This document shows positions 16,856 through 24,315 of a stretch of DNA of 37,637 nt, piece after piece; position 1 is the first letter of the stretch, and the number at the start of each line of letters is the position of its first letter. The notes beneath the pieces were generated by a model. The model made no database searches. It was not told where the DNA came from and was given only the letters and a program-made list of their open reading frames with translations. This DNA is from Planctomycetota bacterium (GTDB taxonomy: Bacteria > Planctomycetota > UBA8108 > JACQVS01). The stretch spans positions 1 to 37,637 of the forward strand of contig JACQVS010000188.1 in assembly GCA_016209605.1 (NCBI GenBank), in the 5' to 3' direction. The position numbers were made by a program, and so were the translations under genes.

Positions 16856-18298
16856 CTATCGTCCTCGTCTCTCACCCCTCGGCGCAAAACGGCGTGCTCT
16901 GGCACGGCAGCTCATCGGGTCTGGGATCGGCGCCGCAGCCCTCGAGCGGCGGCTCCGGCGCCTGGGAGTGGAGGAACAGGTAACCCAGCAGCAGCACCGC
17001 ATCGGTGACCTCGAGTTGCCCATCGCCGCGGCCGGCGCCGCCTCCCCGCCCGCGGCGACGAGTTGCACCGGCACGAAGGCGCCATCCTCCAGTCGGGAAA
17101 TGGTCAATCCATCGGGCAGCGGGAAAATCCCCCACCAGAAGCCTCCCTGAAACCACAGGCCGGCGGCGGCGGGAACCGTCTGCCCGAGGGATCGAACGGG
17201 AAAAGGGCGGTAGAGAGGCTCGATCACGAGCTTCACGGCGCTGGCGACGTCGGTCCAGTCGTAGGCGTGCACGGACTGGTCGTCGTGCACGGCGAAGAAG
17301 GCGCCGTTGGGAAAGCCCGCCAGCGGCCGCTGCTCGAGGTAAGCGCCATCGGTGTTCCGGGTGACGATGGCGCCACCGGAGGGGCTCTGGAAGTTGCCCA
17401 GGGGCTGGAGGGTCTTGCGGTCGAAAAGCTCGAACTGGTTGGGAGTGCCGTCGGTGTGCTGGTCGGAGACCAGCAGATACCCCTCGCCGTCCCCGGTGTC
17501 GTAGAGGTTGATGCCCTCCTGGTCGAACTCGAACTGCGGATCGCCGTAGGCGATGCCGGTGTAGGCGCCGTCGAGCTGAAAGATGCGGTTGAACTTGCCC
17601 CCCTCATCGCCGCAGACGTGCAGGCGGTTGTAAACCGGATCGGCCAGGATCGACTCGACGTTGGGAAGCGCGGGAAGCGGTGGGGGGCCGCTCTCCGAGC
17701 CGAAGGCGAGCACCAGCTCCGCTCCCAGCTTGTCCCCCGCCGGTTTCAGGCGGTACTTCTTGAGCTTCCCCGGATGGTCCGCCGGCGGGATGTCATCGGA
17801 AATATAGATGAAAAAGTCCCGCCCGTCCTGGTACCAGGCGATGCCGTAGCCCTTGCCGATCTCACCCGTCCCGAGCTCGCCGAAGTGATCGAGCTGGGGG
17901 AGGCGGAAAACTTGCACCCGCAGGTTTCGCTGGTCGGTGACCAGGAGGATATCGCTGAAGCCCTGGGCGTGCGGGACGTGGTAAATCACCCAGACGCCGT
18001 TGGGCCGGTCGAACTCCCCCGGCTGGGAGCTGTCGAGCGGGCCGCCCAGGAACGGCTTGGGCGGGTAGAGCTGGCCGTTCTCCGCCCACCGCACCTCCAC
18101 CCGGTCGAGATCCTTCTCGGTCACGAAGAGGAGCGAGTCCGGCAGATGCGGGGCCGCCCACACCGCCACCGAGTCGATGTTGGCGCCGGAGATGGGCGCC
18201 GTGTCCCAGACCGGCGGGACCAGGGCCTGGCCTAAGAGCGAGTCCGGAGACCAGAGGAAAGCCAGAGAGAAAATGAGAAGCATCCTGTTCATGGACAT
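16856..18298 (-). CDS. secreted phytase-like beta-propeller with frameshifted dockerin-like tail
   Basis: The signal peptide (NRMLLIFSLAFLWSPDSLLG) is followed by a beta-propeller with features of the 3-phytase (BPP) family: GANIDSVAVWAAP near the start, FDRPNGVWVIYHV, HVCGDEGGKFNRIF, FEFDQEGINLYDTGDGEGYLLVSDQ and NQFELFDRKTL. BPP phytases release phosphate from phytate using calcium held by acidic loops. After residue ~410 the frame turns to Arg/Ser/Cys-rich nonsense, while the neighbouring frame encodes DGQLEVTDAVLLLGYLF and a Cys-containing tail ending FCAEG at 16872. That is the EF-hand/dockerin-like tail common in planctomycete secreted proteins. One base is lost or two gained near 17020-17040. 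The start could be 18292, 18298 or 18322. Confidence 0.68.
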   Translation of the reverse strand: MSMNRMLLIFSLAFLWSPDSLLGQALVPPVWDTAPISGANIDSVAVWAAPHLPDSLLFVTEKDLDRVEVRWAENGQLYPPKPFLGGPLDSSQPGEFDRPNGVWVIYHVPHAQGFSDILLVTDQRNLRVQVFRLPQLDHFGELGTGEIGKGYGIAWYQDGRDFFIYISDDIPPADHPGKLKKYRLKPAGDKLGAELVLAFGSESGPPPLPALPNVESILADPVYNRLHVCGDEGGKFNRIFQLDGAYTGIAYGDPQFEFDQEGINLYDTGDGEGYLLVSDQHTDGTPNQFELFDRKTLQPLGNFQSPSGGAIVTRNTDGAYLEQRPLAGFPNGAFFAVHDDQSVHAYDWTDVASAVKLVIEPLYRPFPVRSLGQTVPAAAGLWFQGGFWWGIFPLPDGLTISRLEDGAFVPVQLVAAGGEAAPAAAMGNSRSPMRCCCWVTCSSTPRRRSRRSRAAAPIPDPMSCRARARRFAPRGERRGR

Positions 18299-18444
18299 GA
18301 ATCGCTGATAATATCCGTCCAAAACTTCACCCTAGCCTACCAGGGAACCGTTCCTTTTTAAACTTTTTCATCTTTTTGCTTGCGAAAATCAGAGGATTGG
18401 GCATTCTCGGATGACTCTGAAAAAATAAAAGTCGGAGACCTTTC

Positions 18445-19527
18445 ATGAACCCAAGACCCGTTGCTCCCAAGCCCATCACCGGCAAAGAGGCCACCGGCGA
18501 GCTGATCCTGGACAAGTTCCCCGCTTTCGCGGGGCGGAACCTGCGCGAGGCGTACCGGCTGATGCTCAAGTCGATCCGCGAAGACTTCACGGTCTTCGCG
18601 ACCTTGTCAGGGGCCATGACCCCCGCCGGATTGCATCACTCTTGCCTCATCCCGCTCATCGAGATGGGGGCGGTCAACTCGCTCACCACCACCGGCGCCA
18701 ACCTCTACCACGACGCCCATCGCACCATCGGCCACCAGATCTCGGAAATCGATCCCCACGGCTCGGACCTCCGGTACCGCCAGGAGGAGACCATCCGCAT
18801 TTACGACCTCGGCTTCTCCTTCGAGACGCTGATCAAGACCGACGACTTCTTCGGCAAGCTGATGCTCTCCCCCCCCTTCCAGAAAGCCATGACCACCACC
18901 GAGTTCCACTACGAATTGGGCCGGGCCATGGCCAGGTACGAGGAGGAGCATCGGATCTCGCCCCCCTCCCTCCTCGCCGCCTGCTTCAAGCACGAGGTGC
19001 CGATCTTTTGCGGCGCCCCGCAGGACGGCAGCATTTTTCTCGAAACCCTGCCGCTCTGGAAGCGGAACCGGAACTTCAAATTCTCCCTCGACATCCGCCG
19101 GGATGTCTATCAGATGGCGGCGCTGCAGTATCTGGCGCAAAAGGAAGGGCAGACGGCGGTGTGGATCTTCGGGGGCGGCGTCCCAAAAAACTACACCTTG
19201 CAAGGCGAGCCGGTGCTGTCGCAGATGTTCGAACTGGACGCCCGCGGATTCGACCTCGACCTCCAGATCTGCGTCGATGTCGCCGACAACGGCGCCTTGT
19301 CCTCCTGCACCGCCGGCGAAGGCCACACCTGGGGGAAAACCAGCGCCGACTGCGTCGAGAAGAACAGCGTCTACCTGCGCACCGACGCCACCCTGGCGCT
19401 GCCGTTCCTCGTCCACGCTTTGCGAAATGAAATCCCCGCGCCGCGCCCGCCGAAGCGGCTCTACCGCAGGATCCAGGAAGCGGAAGAGCTCTTGGACCGC
19501 GAGGTGGAGCGGAAGCTGAAGGGCTGA
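18445..19527 (+). CDS. deoxyhypusine synthase homologue (polyamine aminobutyltransferase)
   Basis: A 360-residue member of the deoxyhypusine synthase family. Eukaryotic and archaeal members use NAD and spermidine to move an aminobutyl group onto eIF5A. Bacteria lack eIF5A, and characterised bacterial homologues make homospermidine from polyamines. Motifs seen are LSGAMTPAGLHHS, LTTTGANLYHDAH (the family's TTxGAN block), WIFGGGVPKNY, and CTAGEGHTWGKTSAD with Lys298 aligning with the catalytic lysine of the human enzyme; LRTDATLALPFLVHAL follows. The length is normal. The ATG at 18445 has GGAG seven bases upstream. It heads a cluster with speD and the aminopropyltransferase, which supports a polyamine role. 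Confidence 0.88.
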   Translation: MNPRPVAPKPITGKEATGELILDKFPAFAGRNLREAYRLMLKSIREDFTVFATLSGAMTPAGLHHSCLIPLIEMGAVNSLTTTGANLYHDAHRTIGHQISEIDPHGSDLRYRQEETIRIYDLGFSFETLIKTDDFFGKLMLSPPFQKAMTTTEFHYELGRAMARYEEEHRISPPSLLAACFKHEVPIFCGAPQDGSIFLETLPLWKRNRNFKFSLDIRRDVYQMAALQYLAQKEGQTAVWIFGGGVPKNYTLQGEPVLSQMFELDARGFDLDLQICVDVADNGALSSCTAGEGHTWGKTSADCVEKNSVYLRTDATLALPFLVHALRNEIPAPRPPKRLYRRIQEAEELLDREVERKLKG

Positions 19528-19635
19528 CGGCCCGACAACCGGTTGAAAATTTCAGCGGGTTGTTGGAAGATGTTCCGGATGGCGTTGAAGCCGTGCTTCG
19601 GGAAACTCAGAGCCTATTCGAGGGGGGAACGAGCC

Positions 19636-20067
19636 GTGGCCGCGACGGGACTGCACTGCATTTTGGAGCTGTACCGCTGCCCGCTGGAGCTCTTGAACGA
19701 TGCGGCCTTCGTGAAGGAAGCGCTGCGGGAAGCGGTCAAGCGCGCCAGCTCCACCCTCATCGAGGAGGTGGTGCACCAGTTCCGGCCGCAGGGAGTGACG
19801 GCCATCGCCCTGCTCGCCGAATCGCATATCTCCATCCACACCTGGCCGGAGCTGGCCTACGCCGCGGCGGACGTCTTCACCTGCGGCAGCCGCGTCCGGC
19901 CGGAGGAGGCGTGCCGCTACCTGGCGAGCGCCTTCATGGCGCGGGAGCACTCGCTGATCAAGCTGCCGAGGGGCGCGCGCCCGGCGCCGGGCGCTCGACC
20001 CAGCTCGAGGAGCAAAAAGGAGGAGGTCCGATGCCCGGTTCCGAAGTCCGCGCCGATTGCTGGATGA
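19636..20067 (+). CDS. speD: S-adenosylmethionine decarboxylase proenzyme
   Basis: Prokaryotic class AdoMet decarboxylase of 143 residues. It makes decarboxylated SAM, the aminopropyl donor for spermidine-type polyamines, using a pyruvoyl group formed by self-cleavage. I chose the GTG at 19636 (GGGGGG eight bases upstream) over the open frame from 19543. With that start the self-cleaving site is Glu62-Ser63 in AESHISIHTWPE, His68 follows and Cys83 lies in VFTCG, exactly the positions of the Thermotoga enzyme. The gene follows the deoxyhypusine synthase homologue by 108 bases and overlaps the next gene by 37 bases. The C-terminal 25 residues are Pro/Ser/Lys-rich and lie beyond the conserved core. 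Confidence 0.93.
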   Translation: MAATGLHCILELYRCPLELLNDAAFVKEALREAVKRASSTLIEEVVHQFRPQGVTAIALLAESHISIHTWPELAYAAADVFTCGSRVRPEEACRYLASAFMAREHSLIKLPRGARPAPGARPSSRSKKEEVRCPVPKSAPIAG

Positions 20068-20984
20068 GCGAGTACATGACCCCCTGGGACGTGTACCTCC
20101 ACGGCCTCACCGCCGTCCTGGAGCACAAAAAAACCCCCTTCCAGGAAATGTACCTCGTCGAGACCGGGGCCTACGGCAAGGCCCTGGTGCTCGACGGCAA
20201 ATGGCAGTCCTCGGTCGTGGACGAGTTCCTCTTCCACGAGCCGCTGGTGCATCCGGCGATGATCCAGCACGGCGCGCCCCGCCGCGTGCTGGTCCTCGGC
20301 GGCGGAGAAGGCGCCACCGCTCGCGAGGCGCTGCGCTGGAGGACGGTCGAGAAGGTGGCGATGGTGGACATCGACCGCGAGGTGGTCGAGGCGTGCCGCC
20401 GGCATCTCCCGGAGATGCATCAAAACGCCTTCGACGATCCGCGCCTCGAGCTGGTCATTGACGACGCGCTCGATGTCCTCGGCCGGAATGATGAAAAGTG
20501 GGATGTCATCATCTCGGACCTCTCCGATCCCATCGAGGAAGGGCCGTCCTTCCGCCTCTTCACCAAGGAGTTCTTCGAGGAGGCGCAGCGAGCCCTTCAC
20601 GAGGACGGCTGCTTCGCCGTCCAGGCCGGCCCGGTGGCCCCGGGGGAGTTTCAACTGCACGTGCGCCTGGTGCGGACCTTGATGGCGGTCTATCCGCACG
20701 TCCTCTCGTACTCCTCCCACGTCCCCACTTACGGCGCGCCGTGGGGATTCATCCTGGCCTCGGCGCGGCCGCTCGAGACCCGGCCGGACCCGGAGACCGT
20801 CGACCGGCTGCTCGCCGAGAAGACCGCTGGAGGCTTCCGCATGCTCGACGGCCGGACGTTGTTGGGCCTCCTGCAGACGCCCCTCCACCTGCGGCAGGCC
20901 ATCGAGAAGGAGACCACGGTCTACACTCTGGCGCAGCCGCCCCGGTTCTTCGGCAAAGGATCGCTGGGGGAAAAGAGCGGCTAG
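20031..20984 (+). CDS. speE: aminopropyltransferase, thermospermine synthase (ACL5)-like
   Basis: A 317-residue polyamine aminopropyltransferase of the spermidine synthase superfamily. The dcSAM-binding block is LGGGEGATARE (89-99), the ribose-binding acidic end is MVDIDREVVE, and the catalytic aspartate is Asp163 in SDLSDPIEEGPS. DLSDPIEEGPSFRLFTKEFF, FAVQAGP and HVPTYGAPWGF follow plant ACL5 (DLADPVEGGP..LYTKSFY, TQAGP, HVPSF..TWG) more closely than classical SpeE (DSTDP). The product may be thermospermine, or spermidine from a different acceptor. The ATG at 20031 has an excellent ribosome site (AAGGAGGAGG). It overlaps the end of speD, so it is translationally coupled. Its stop overlaps the convergent neighbour's stop within CTAG. 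Confidence 0.9.
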   Translation: MPGSEVRADCWMSEYMTPWDVYLHGLTAVLEHKKTPFQEMYLVETGAYGKALVLDGKWQSSVVDEFLFHEPLVHPAMIQHGAPRRVLVLGGGEGATAREALRWRTVEKVAMVDIDREVVEACRRHLPEMHQNAFDDPRLELVIDDALDVLGRNDEKWDVIISDLSDPIEEGPSFRLFTKEFFEEAQRALHEDGCFAVQAGPVAPGEFQLHVRLVRTLMAVYPHVLSYSSHVPTYGAPWGFILASARPLETRPDPETVDRLLAEKTAGGFRMLDGRTLLGLLQTPLHLRQAIEKETTVYTLAQPPRFFGKGSLGEKSG

Positions 20985-21958
20985 AGATATCGGCGCAGCA
21001 GCTCAAGGCTCTTGGGGACGCCGGTCTCGGCGCTTTCCTTCCCCTCGAACTCGAGGGAGATGTAACCGCGGTAATTGGCGCCGCGGAGGATGGCCGCGAC
21101 CCGCGCGTAATCGATGTCGAGGGTGTACCACTCGCCGCCGCCGAAGTAAGTCTTCGCCTGCACCAGCACCGCGTGCCGGGCGATCATCTCGAGCTGCTCG
21201 TAGGGATTCTCCAGGAAGTTGCCGGTGTCCATGGTGATCTTGAGCCAGGGGGACTTGATGGCGTCGTGGATGCGCAGGAGGCCGGCGGCGGTGCGCCCCA
21301 GGCCCCAGTGGTTCTCCAGGCCCATGCTGACGCCGCACTCCTCGGCGCGCGGCAGCAGCTCTGCGATGGCGTCGATGACCCAGTTGAAGGCCTCGTCCTC
21401 GGTGTGACCGGGAAGGATGGGCTCGATGCCCTTATTGGCCATCAGCTCATCGAAGGACTTGATGGTCCCCCAGCGGCCGGTGTTGAGGCGCAGGGTGGGA
21501 ATCCCCAGCTTGTAGGCCAGCTCGATGCAGCGGAGCGTGTGCTCGACGTTCTGCTTGCGGACCTCGGGATCGGGGGAGACGAAGCCCTGGTGGATGGAAA
21601 AGCCCATCAAGTCCAGGCCGTTCACGAAGGCGCGGCGCTTCAGCTTCTGCAGGTAGGCGTTTGACTCGTCCCGCATCTGCCGGTGGAGGATCTCCACCCC
21701 ATCGAAGCCCATGGCCGCCGCCTGGTCGATGCAGTCGGCCACCTCGGCGCGGGGGTCGCGGAAGTGCCAGAAGGAATAGGTCGAGACGCCGATCCTCAGC
21801 CTCGGACGCGGCGGATTTTTCGCCGGCGGCTTCGGCTCCTCCGCTCCTGCCAGGGTTGCGGCGCCGAAGAGCGAAAGCGCTCCGGCCGCCCCCGCCGCCT
21901 TTTCGGCGAACTGCCGCCGCGTTGGACGATTTTGACCATCCGGATCATTCGTTTTCAT
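20981..21958 (-). CDS. secreted TIM-barrel protein (sugar phosphate isomerase/epimerase-like)
   Basis: A 325-residue protein of the AP endonuclease 2/xylose-isomerase-like barrel family. The N-terminus is Tat-like: NRPTRRQFAEKAAGAAGALS, then GAATLAGAEE, a pattern common in planctomycete exported isomerases. The barrel begins RLRIGVSTYSFWHF and contains MGFDGVEILH, GLENHWG, ITMDTGNFLENP and YISLEFEGKE, which supply the His/Glu/Asp metal ligands of the family. The substrate is unknown, possibly a keto-sugar or inositol. Its ATG lies inside the 3' end of the response-regulator gene (14-base overlap), so the two are co-translated. The stop shares CTAG with the convergent aminopropyltransferase gene. 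Confidence 0.85.
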   Translation of the reverse strand: MKTNDPDGQNRPTRRQFAEKAAGAAGALSLFGAATLAGAEEPKPPAKNPPRPRLRIGVSTYSFWHFRDPRAEVADCIDQAAAMGFDGVEILHRQMRDESNAYLQKLKRRAFVNGLDLMGFSIHQGFVSPDPEVRKQNVEHTLRCIELAYKLGIPTLRLNTGRWGTIKSFDELMANKGIEPILPGHTEDEAFNWVIDAIAELLPRAEECGVSMGLENHWGLGRTAAGLLRIHDAIKSPWLKITMDTGNFLENPYEQLEMIARHAVLVQAKTYFGGGEWYTLDIDYARVAAILRGANYRGYISLEFEGKESAETGVPKSLELLRRYL

Positions 21959-22652
21959 ATTTGAACCGGTATCCTACTCCTCGAATGGTTTCGATCAAAT
22001 CCCGGTAGGGCCCCAGCTTTCTCCGGAGGGCGCGCACGTGCACGTCGATGTTGCGGTCGATGACGAAGGCGTCCTCGCCGATCACCCGGCTGAGGAGATG
22101 GTCGCGGGTGAACACCCGCCCGGGATGGCGGGCGAGGAAATGGAGCAGGCGGAACTCGGTGGCGGTGAAGACCACCGCCTTATCATCGACCAAGACCTCG
22201 TGGCGGCCGGCGTCGACCACTAAGCCGCCGCGGACGATCCGCTCGCTGCCGCCGCGGTCTTCCTTGAGCGGGCCGCGGCGCAGCACCGCCTTCACCCGCG
22301 CCACCAGCTCCTTGGGGCTGAAGGGCTTGGCGATGTAATCATCGGCCCCGATTCCCAGGCCGAGGACGATATCGCTCTCCTCGCCCTTGGCGGTCACCAT
22401 GATCACCGGAATGGAGCGCGTCACCGCATCGCCCTTGAGCTGGCGGCATACCTCGAGGCCGTCGATGGTCGGCAGCATGAGGTCGAGAAGGACCAGGTCG
22501 GGAGCCTCTTTCTTCGCTTTTTCAAGCCCTTCCTCGCCATCGCGCGCGGCCACAACCTTGAAGCCCTCGCGGGTGAGGTTGTACTCCATCACCTCGAGGA
22601 TGTCGGCCTCGTCTTCGATCACCAGGATCTTCTCTTTTTTCACGGCGGCCAT
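21945..22652 (-). CDS. OmpR/PhoB-family response regulator
   Basis: A 235-residue two-component regulator. The receiver domain is residues 7-122, with the acidic pocket EDE, phosphorylation site Asp57 (LVLLDLMLP), Thr87 (MVTAKG) and Lys109 (AKPFSPKE). The winged helix follows at about 140-233 with TATEFRLLHFLARHPGRVFTRDHLL and the typical ending IETIRGVGYRF. Its sequence is PhoB-like, so phosphate or envelope stress are reasonable guesses but unproven. The ATG at 22652 was chosen because it starts the receiver normally; the frame extends upstream to 22691. No histidine kinase is adjacent: the next gene in the operon encodes the Tat-exported TIM barrel, and upstream lie only gene fragments. 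Confidence 0.92.
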   Translation of the reverse strand: MAAVKKEKILVIEDEADILEVMEYNLTREGFKVVAARDGEEGLEKAKKEAPDLVLLDLMLPTIDGLEVCRQLKGDAVTRSIPVIMVTAKGEESDIVLGLGIGADDYIAKPFSPKELVARVKAVLRRGPLKEDRGGSERIVRGGLVVDAGRHEVLVDDKAVVFTATEFRLLHFLARHPGRVFTRDHLLSRVIGEDAFVIDRNIDVHVRALRRKLGPYRDLIETIRGVGYRFKYENE

Positions 22653-22719
22653 TGTACCCGCTCGGGCAAGAGAAGTAAGCCGGTGGCCCATGAACCCGCT
22701 GAAATCCTAATCTGACTAG

Positions 22720-22927
22720 CTGGCGGCGGTGGTCGACAGGGCCGGGCCGAGCGTCATCCACGTCCGCGCCCTCCGCGATGGCGCGCCGGGATTGGCGAGC
22801 GGCTCGGCCGTGGTCATCACGCCGGACGGCTACGCCCTCACAAAACAGCCACGTCGTTCACGGCGCGGCCGCCCTCGAAGCGACGCTGGACGGCGGCCAG
22901 ACGGTGTTTGCCGACCTGATCGGCTAG
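22720..22927 (+). pseudogene. HtrA/Deg-type serine protease fragment
   Basis: A piece of a trypsin-like serine protease: VVDRAGPSVIHVRALRDG, SGSAVVITPDGYALT, then in the next frame NSHVVHGAAALEATLDGG and FADLIG. The block TPDGYxLTNSHVVxGA contains the catalytic His and is highly typical of Deg proteases. A one-base gain in the A-run at 22842-22845 breaks the frame, and TAG at 22925 ends it. The signal or transmembrane start is missing (an in-frame TAG lies just before 22720), and the Asp, Ser and PDZ parts are absent. It is truncated at both ends and cannot be functional. Confidence 0.8.
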
Positions 22928-24072
22928 GACCTTGTCGTGGTGCTGTGCGGCTCTTCCCCATCCTTCATGATCACGAAAGTCGCCCGAGGTCAGGCGCTTT
23001 ACGGAAGGATCTCGGCAGAGATAAATCTCCAGCCGCTGCGCATTGCGGAAGTGAGGCAGTTTCTCGGCAAGGGCCGTTCCGAACGCGAAGCGATGGAGGC
23101 CCAACTTGCGCTCGGCGGCATTCCAGAATACCTGAAGCTTGCCCGGACCGAAAGCTCCGTCTATCTCGCGCTCTGCAGGCATTCGTTTCTTCCCGACAGC
23201 TACTTCCTGAACGAGCATGAGCGCGTATTCATCAGCTCGCTGGCCAGGAATCCGAACTACTGCCGGATCGTCGACTTTCTCGCCAAGCGAAAATCCGCCA
23301 CCCGGTCCGAGATCTCGGCGCATTGCCGCTCGAAAGCGGGAGGAACCCTTTCCGCACTTTTGGTCGTTAACCGGTCCAATCGTGGCGCGCCAAAATCACA
23401 GACTTCTGCGCCGATTGGCCGGTTAACGTGCAATTGACCGGGCGAATGCGTACCAATCTCCGCGCGAAGCTTGCGTAGCGCGGACGATTGGCCGGTCAAT
23501 TGAAAGATCTCGATCTCTGCAACTTCATCGAAGCGGTGCTTCCTTACGACCGGGAGGAAGGTTCAAAGTTAGTGCGCTATCAGGTGGCCGATCCTTACTT
23601 GCACTTCTACTTCCGATTCATCCAGCCCAAGCGCCAAGCGATCGCGAATGGGTCGTTCGAGCAATCGCCAGAAAAAGCTCTTCCGCTCCAGGAGTACCAC
23701 CAATGGCTGGGATACGCCTTTGAGCGCTGGTGCCGGAGAGAGCATGTTCGCATTGCGCAAATTCTCGGCTTCAGCGGCGTGCAGTACCGCAGCGGAGCTT
23801 ACTTCGCTCGCGGGGCTGATCCGGGATTCCAGTTCGACCTGGTTTTTGAACGAGCCGACAGAGTGATCACCGTTTGTGAAATAAAATTCACCACCCAACC
23901 CATCGGATCATCTGCGGTGCAGGGATTTGAACGGGCGCTCTCAAGATTGAAGCTCACCCCGACACAAAGCGTGCACCGCGTCCTCATCAACGCCGCCGGG
24001 ATCGATGCCCATCTCGCAGCCAATCCCATATTTGACCGTGTGATTACTCTCTCGGAACTTTTAACTAGCTGA
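22928..24072 (+). pseudogene. AAA ATPase with DUF234-type C-terminus, truncated and split
   Basis: The 3' two thirds of an ATPase of the archaeal-ATPase/DUF234 family. The left part begins LVVVLCGSSPSFM, a block found just after Walker B, then LYGRISAEINLQPL, GGIPEYL and KAGGTLSALL. The right part resumes KDLDLCNFIEAVLPYDREE, then RYQVADPYLHFYFRFIQP, the PD-(D/E)XK-like EIKFTTQP and a normal C-terminus at 24072. The Walker A half is missing, replaced by the HtrA fragment. Between LSALL and KDLDL (23363-23502) sits a double-hairpin insertion that shifts the frame. The right half could be translated from the ATG at 23488, which lies inside the insertion. It is very probably non-functional. Confidence 0.82.
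23363..23502. mobile_element. 140-bp double-hairpin element inserted in the ATPase gene
   Basis: Two consecutive hairpins with related arms. Hairpin A spans 23365-23428 (CGTTAACCGGtCCAATCG against CGATTGGCCGGTTAACG, one bulged base, then a GCGC extension). Hairpin B spans 23431-23502: an outer 11-bp stem (CAATTGACCGG / CCGGTCAATTG) and an inner stem CCAATCTCCGCGC / GCGCGGAcGATTGG. Both arms share CCAATC and ACCGG. Removing 23363-23502 rejoins TTG to AAA and restores an unbroken ATPase reading frame (TLSALL-KDLDLC), so it is an insertion with defined ends. It encodes nothing and resembles REP/BIME-like or MITE-like non-autonomous repeats. Confidence 0.78.
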
Positions 24073-24315
24073 CGTTTCGCTGGCGCTGGGGATTAAAAGC
24101 TGCGCGTTGCATTCTTGATTCAGCTTCCAAGCGGGTCTAAGAAATCGCTTCCTCCCGCGTCTTCCTGGATGCAAGCGGCCGCCCTCGAGTTTACAAAGCA
24201 GTTACACGCCGAGGCCGGTCGCCGTCCTACCATTTAAATGTCAGCGGGAACGATCCCGCCGTGAACCGTCGACCGATTTTTTTCCTCTAACCCAGAAGCC
24301 AGAAAGGAGCCTTCC
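24073..24315. promoter_or_regulatory. leader region of the toroid lipoprotein operon
   Basis: This 243-base gap holds a compact hairpin, GCGGGA-acga-TCCCGC (24244-24259), about 57 bases upstream of the ATG at 24316, followed by an AT patch with seven T at 24277-24283. Stem and T-run are too far apart for a normal terminator. The ribosome site AAAGGAG lies just before the gene. No promoter hexamers stand out. Confidence 0.35.

Noticed and set aside
19543..19635. Longer N-terminus for SpeD
   Set aside because: The extension is Cys/Lys/Arg-rich and shifts the catalytic residues; the GTG at 19636 places Ser63, His68 and Cys83 exactly where the family has them.
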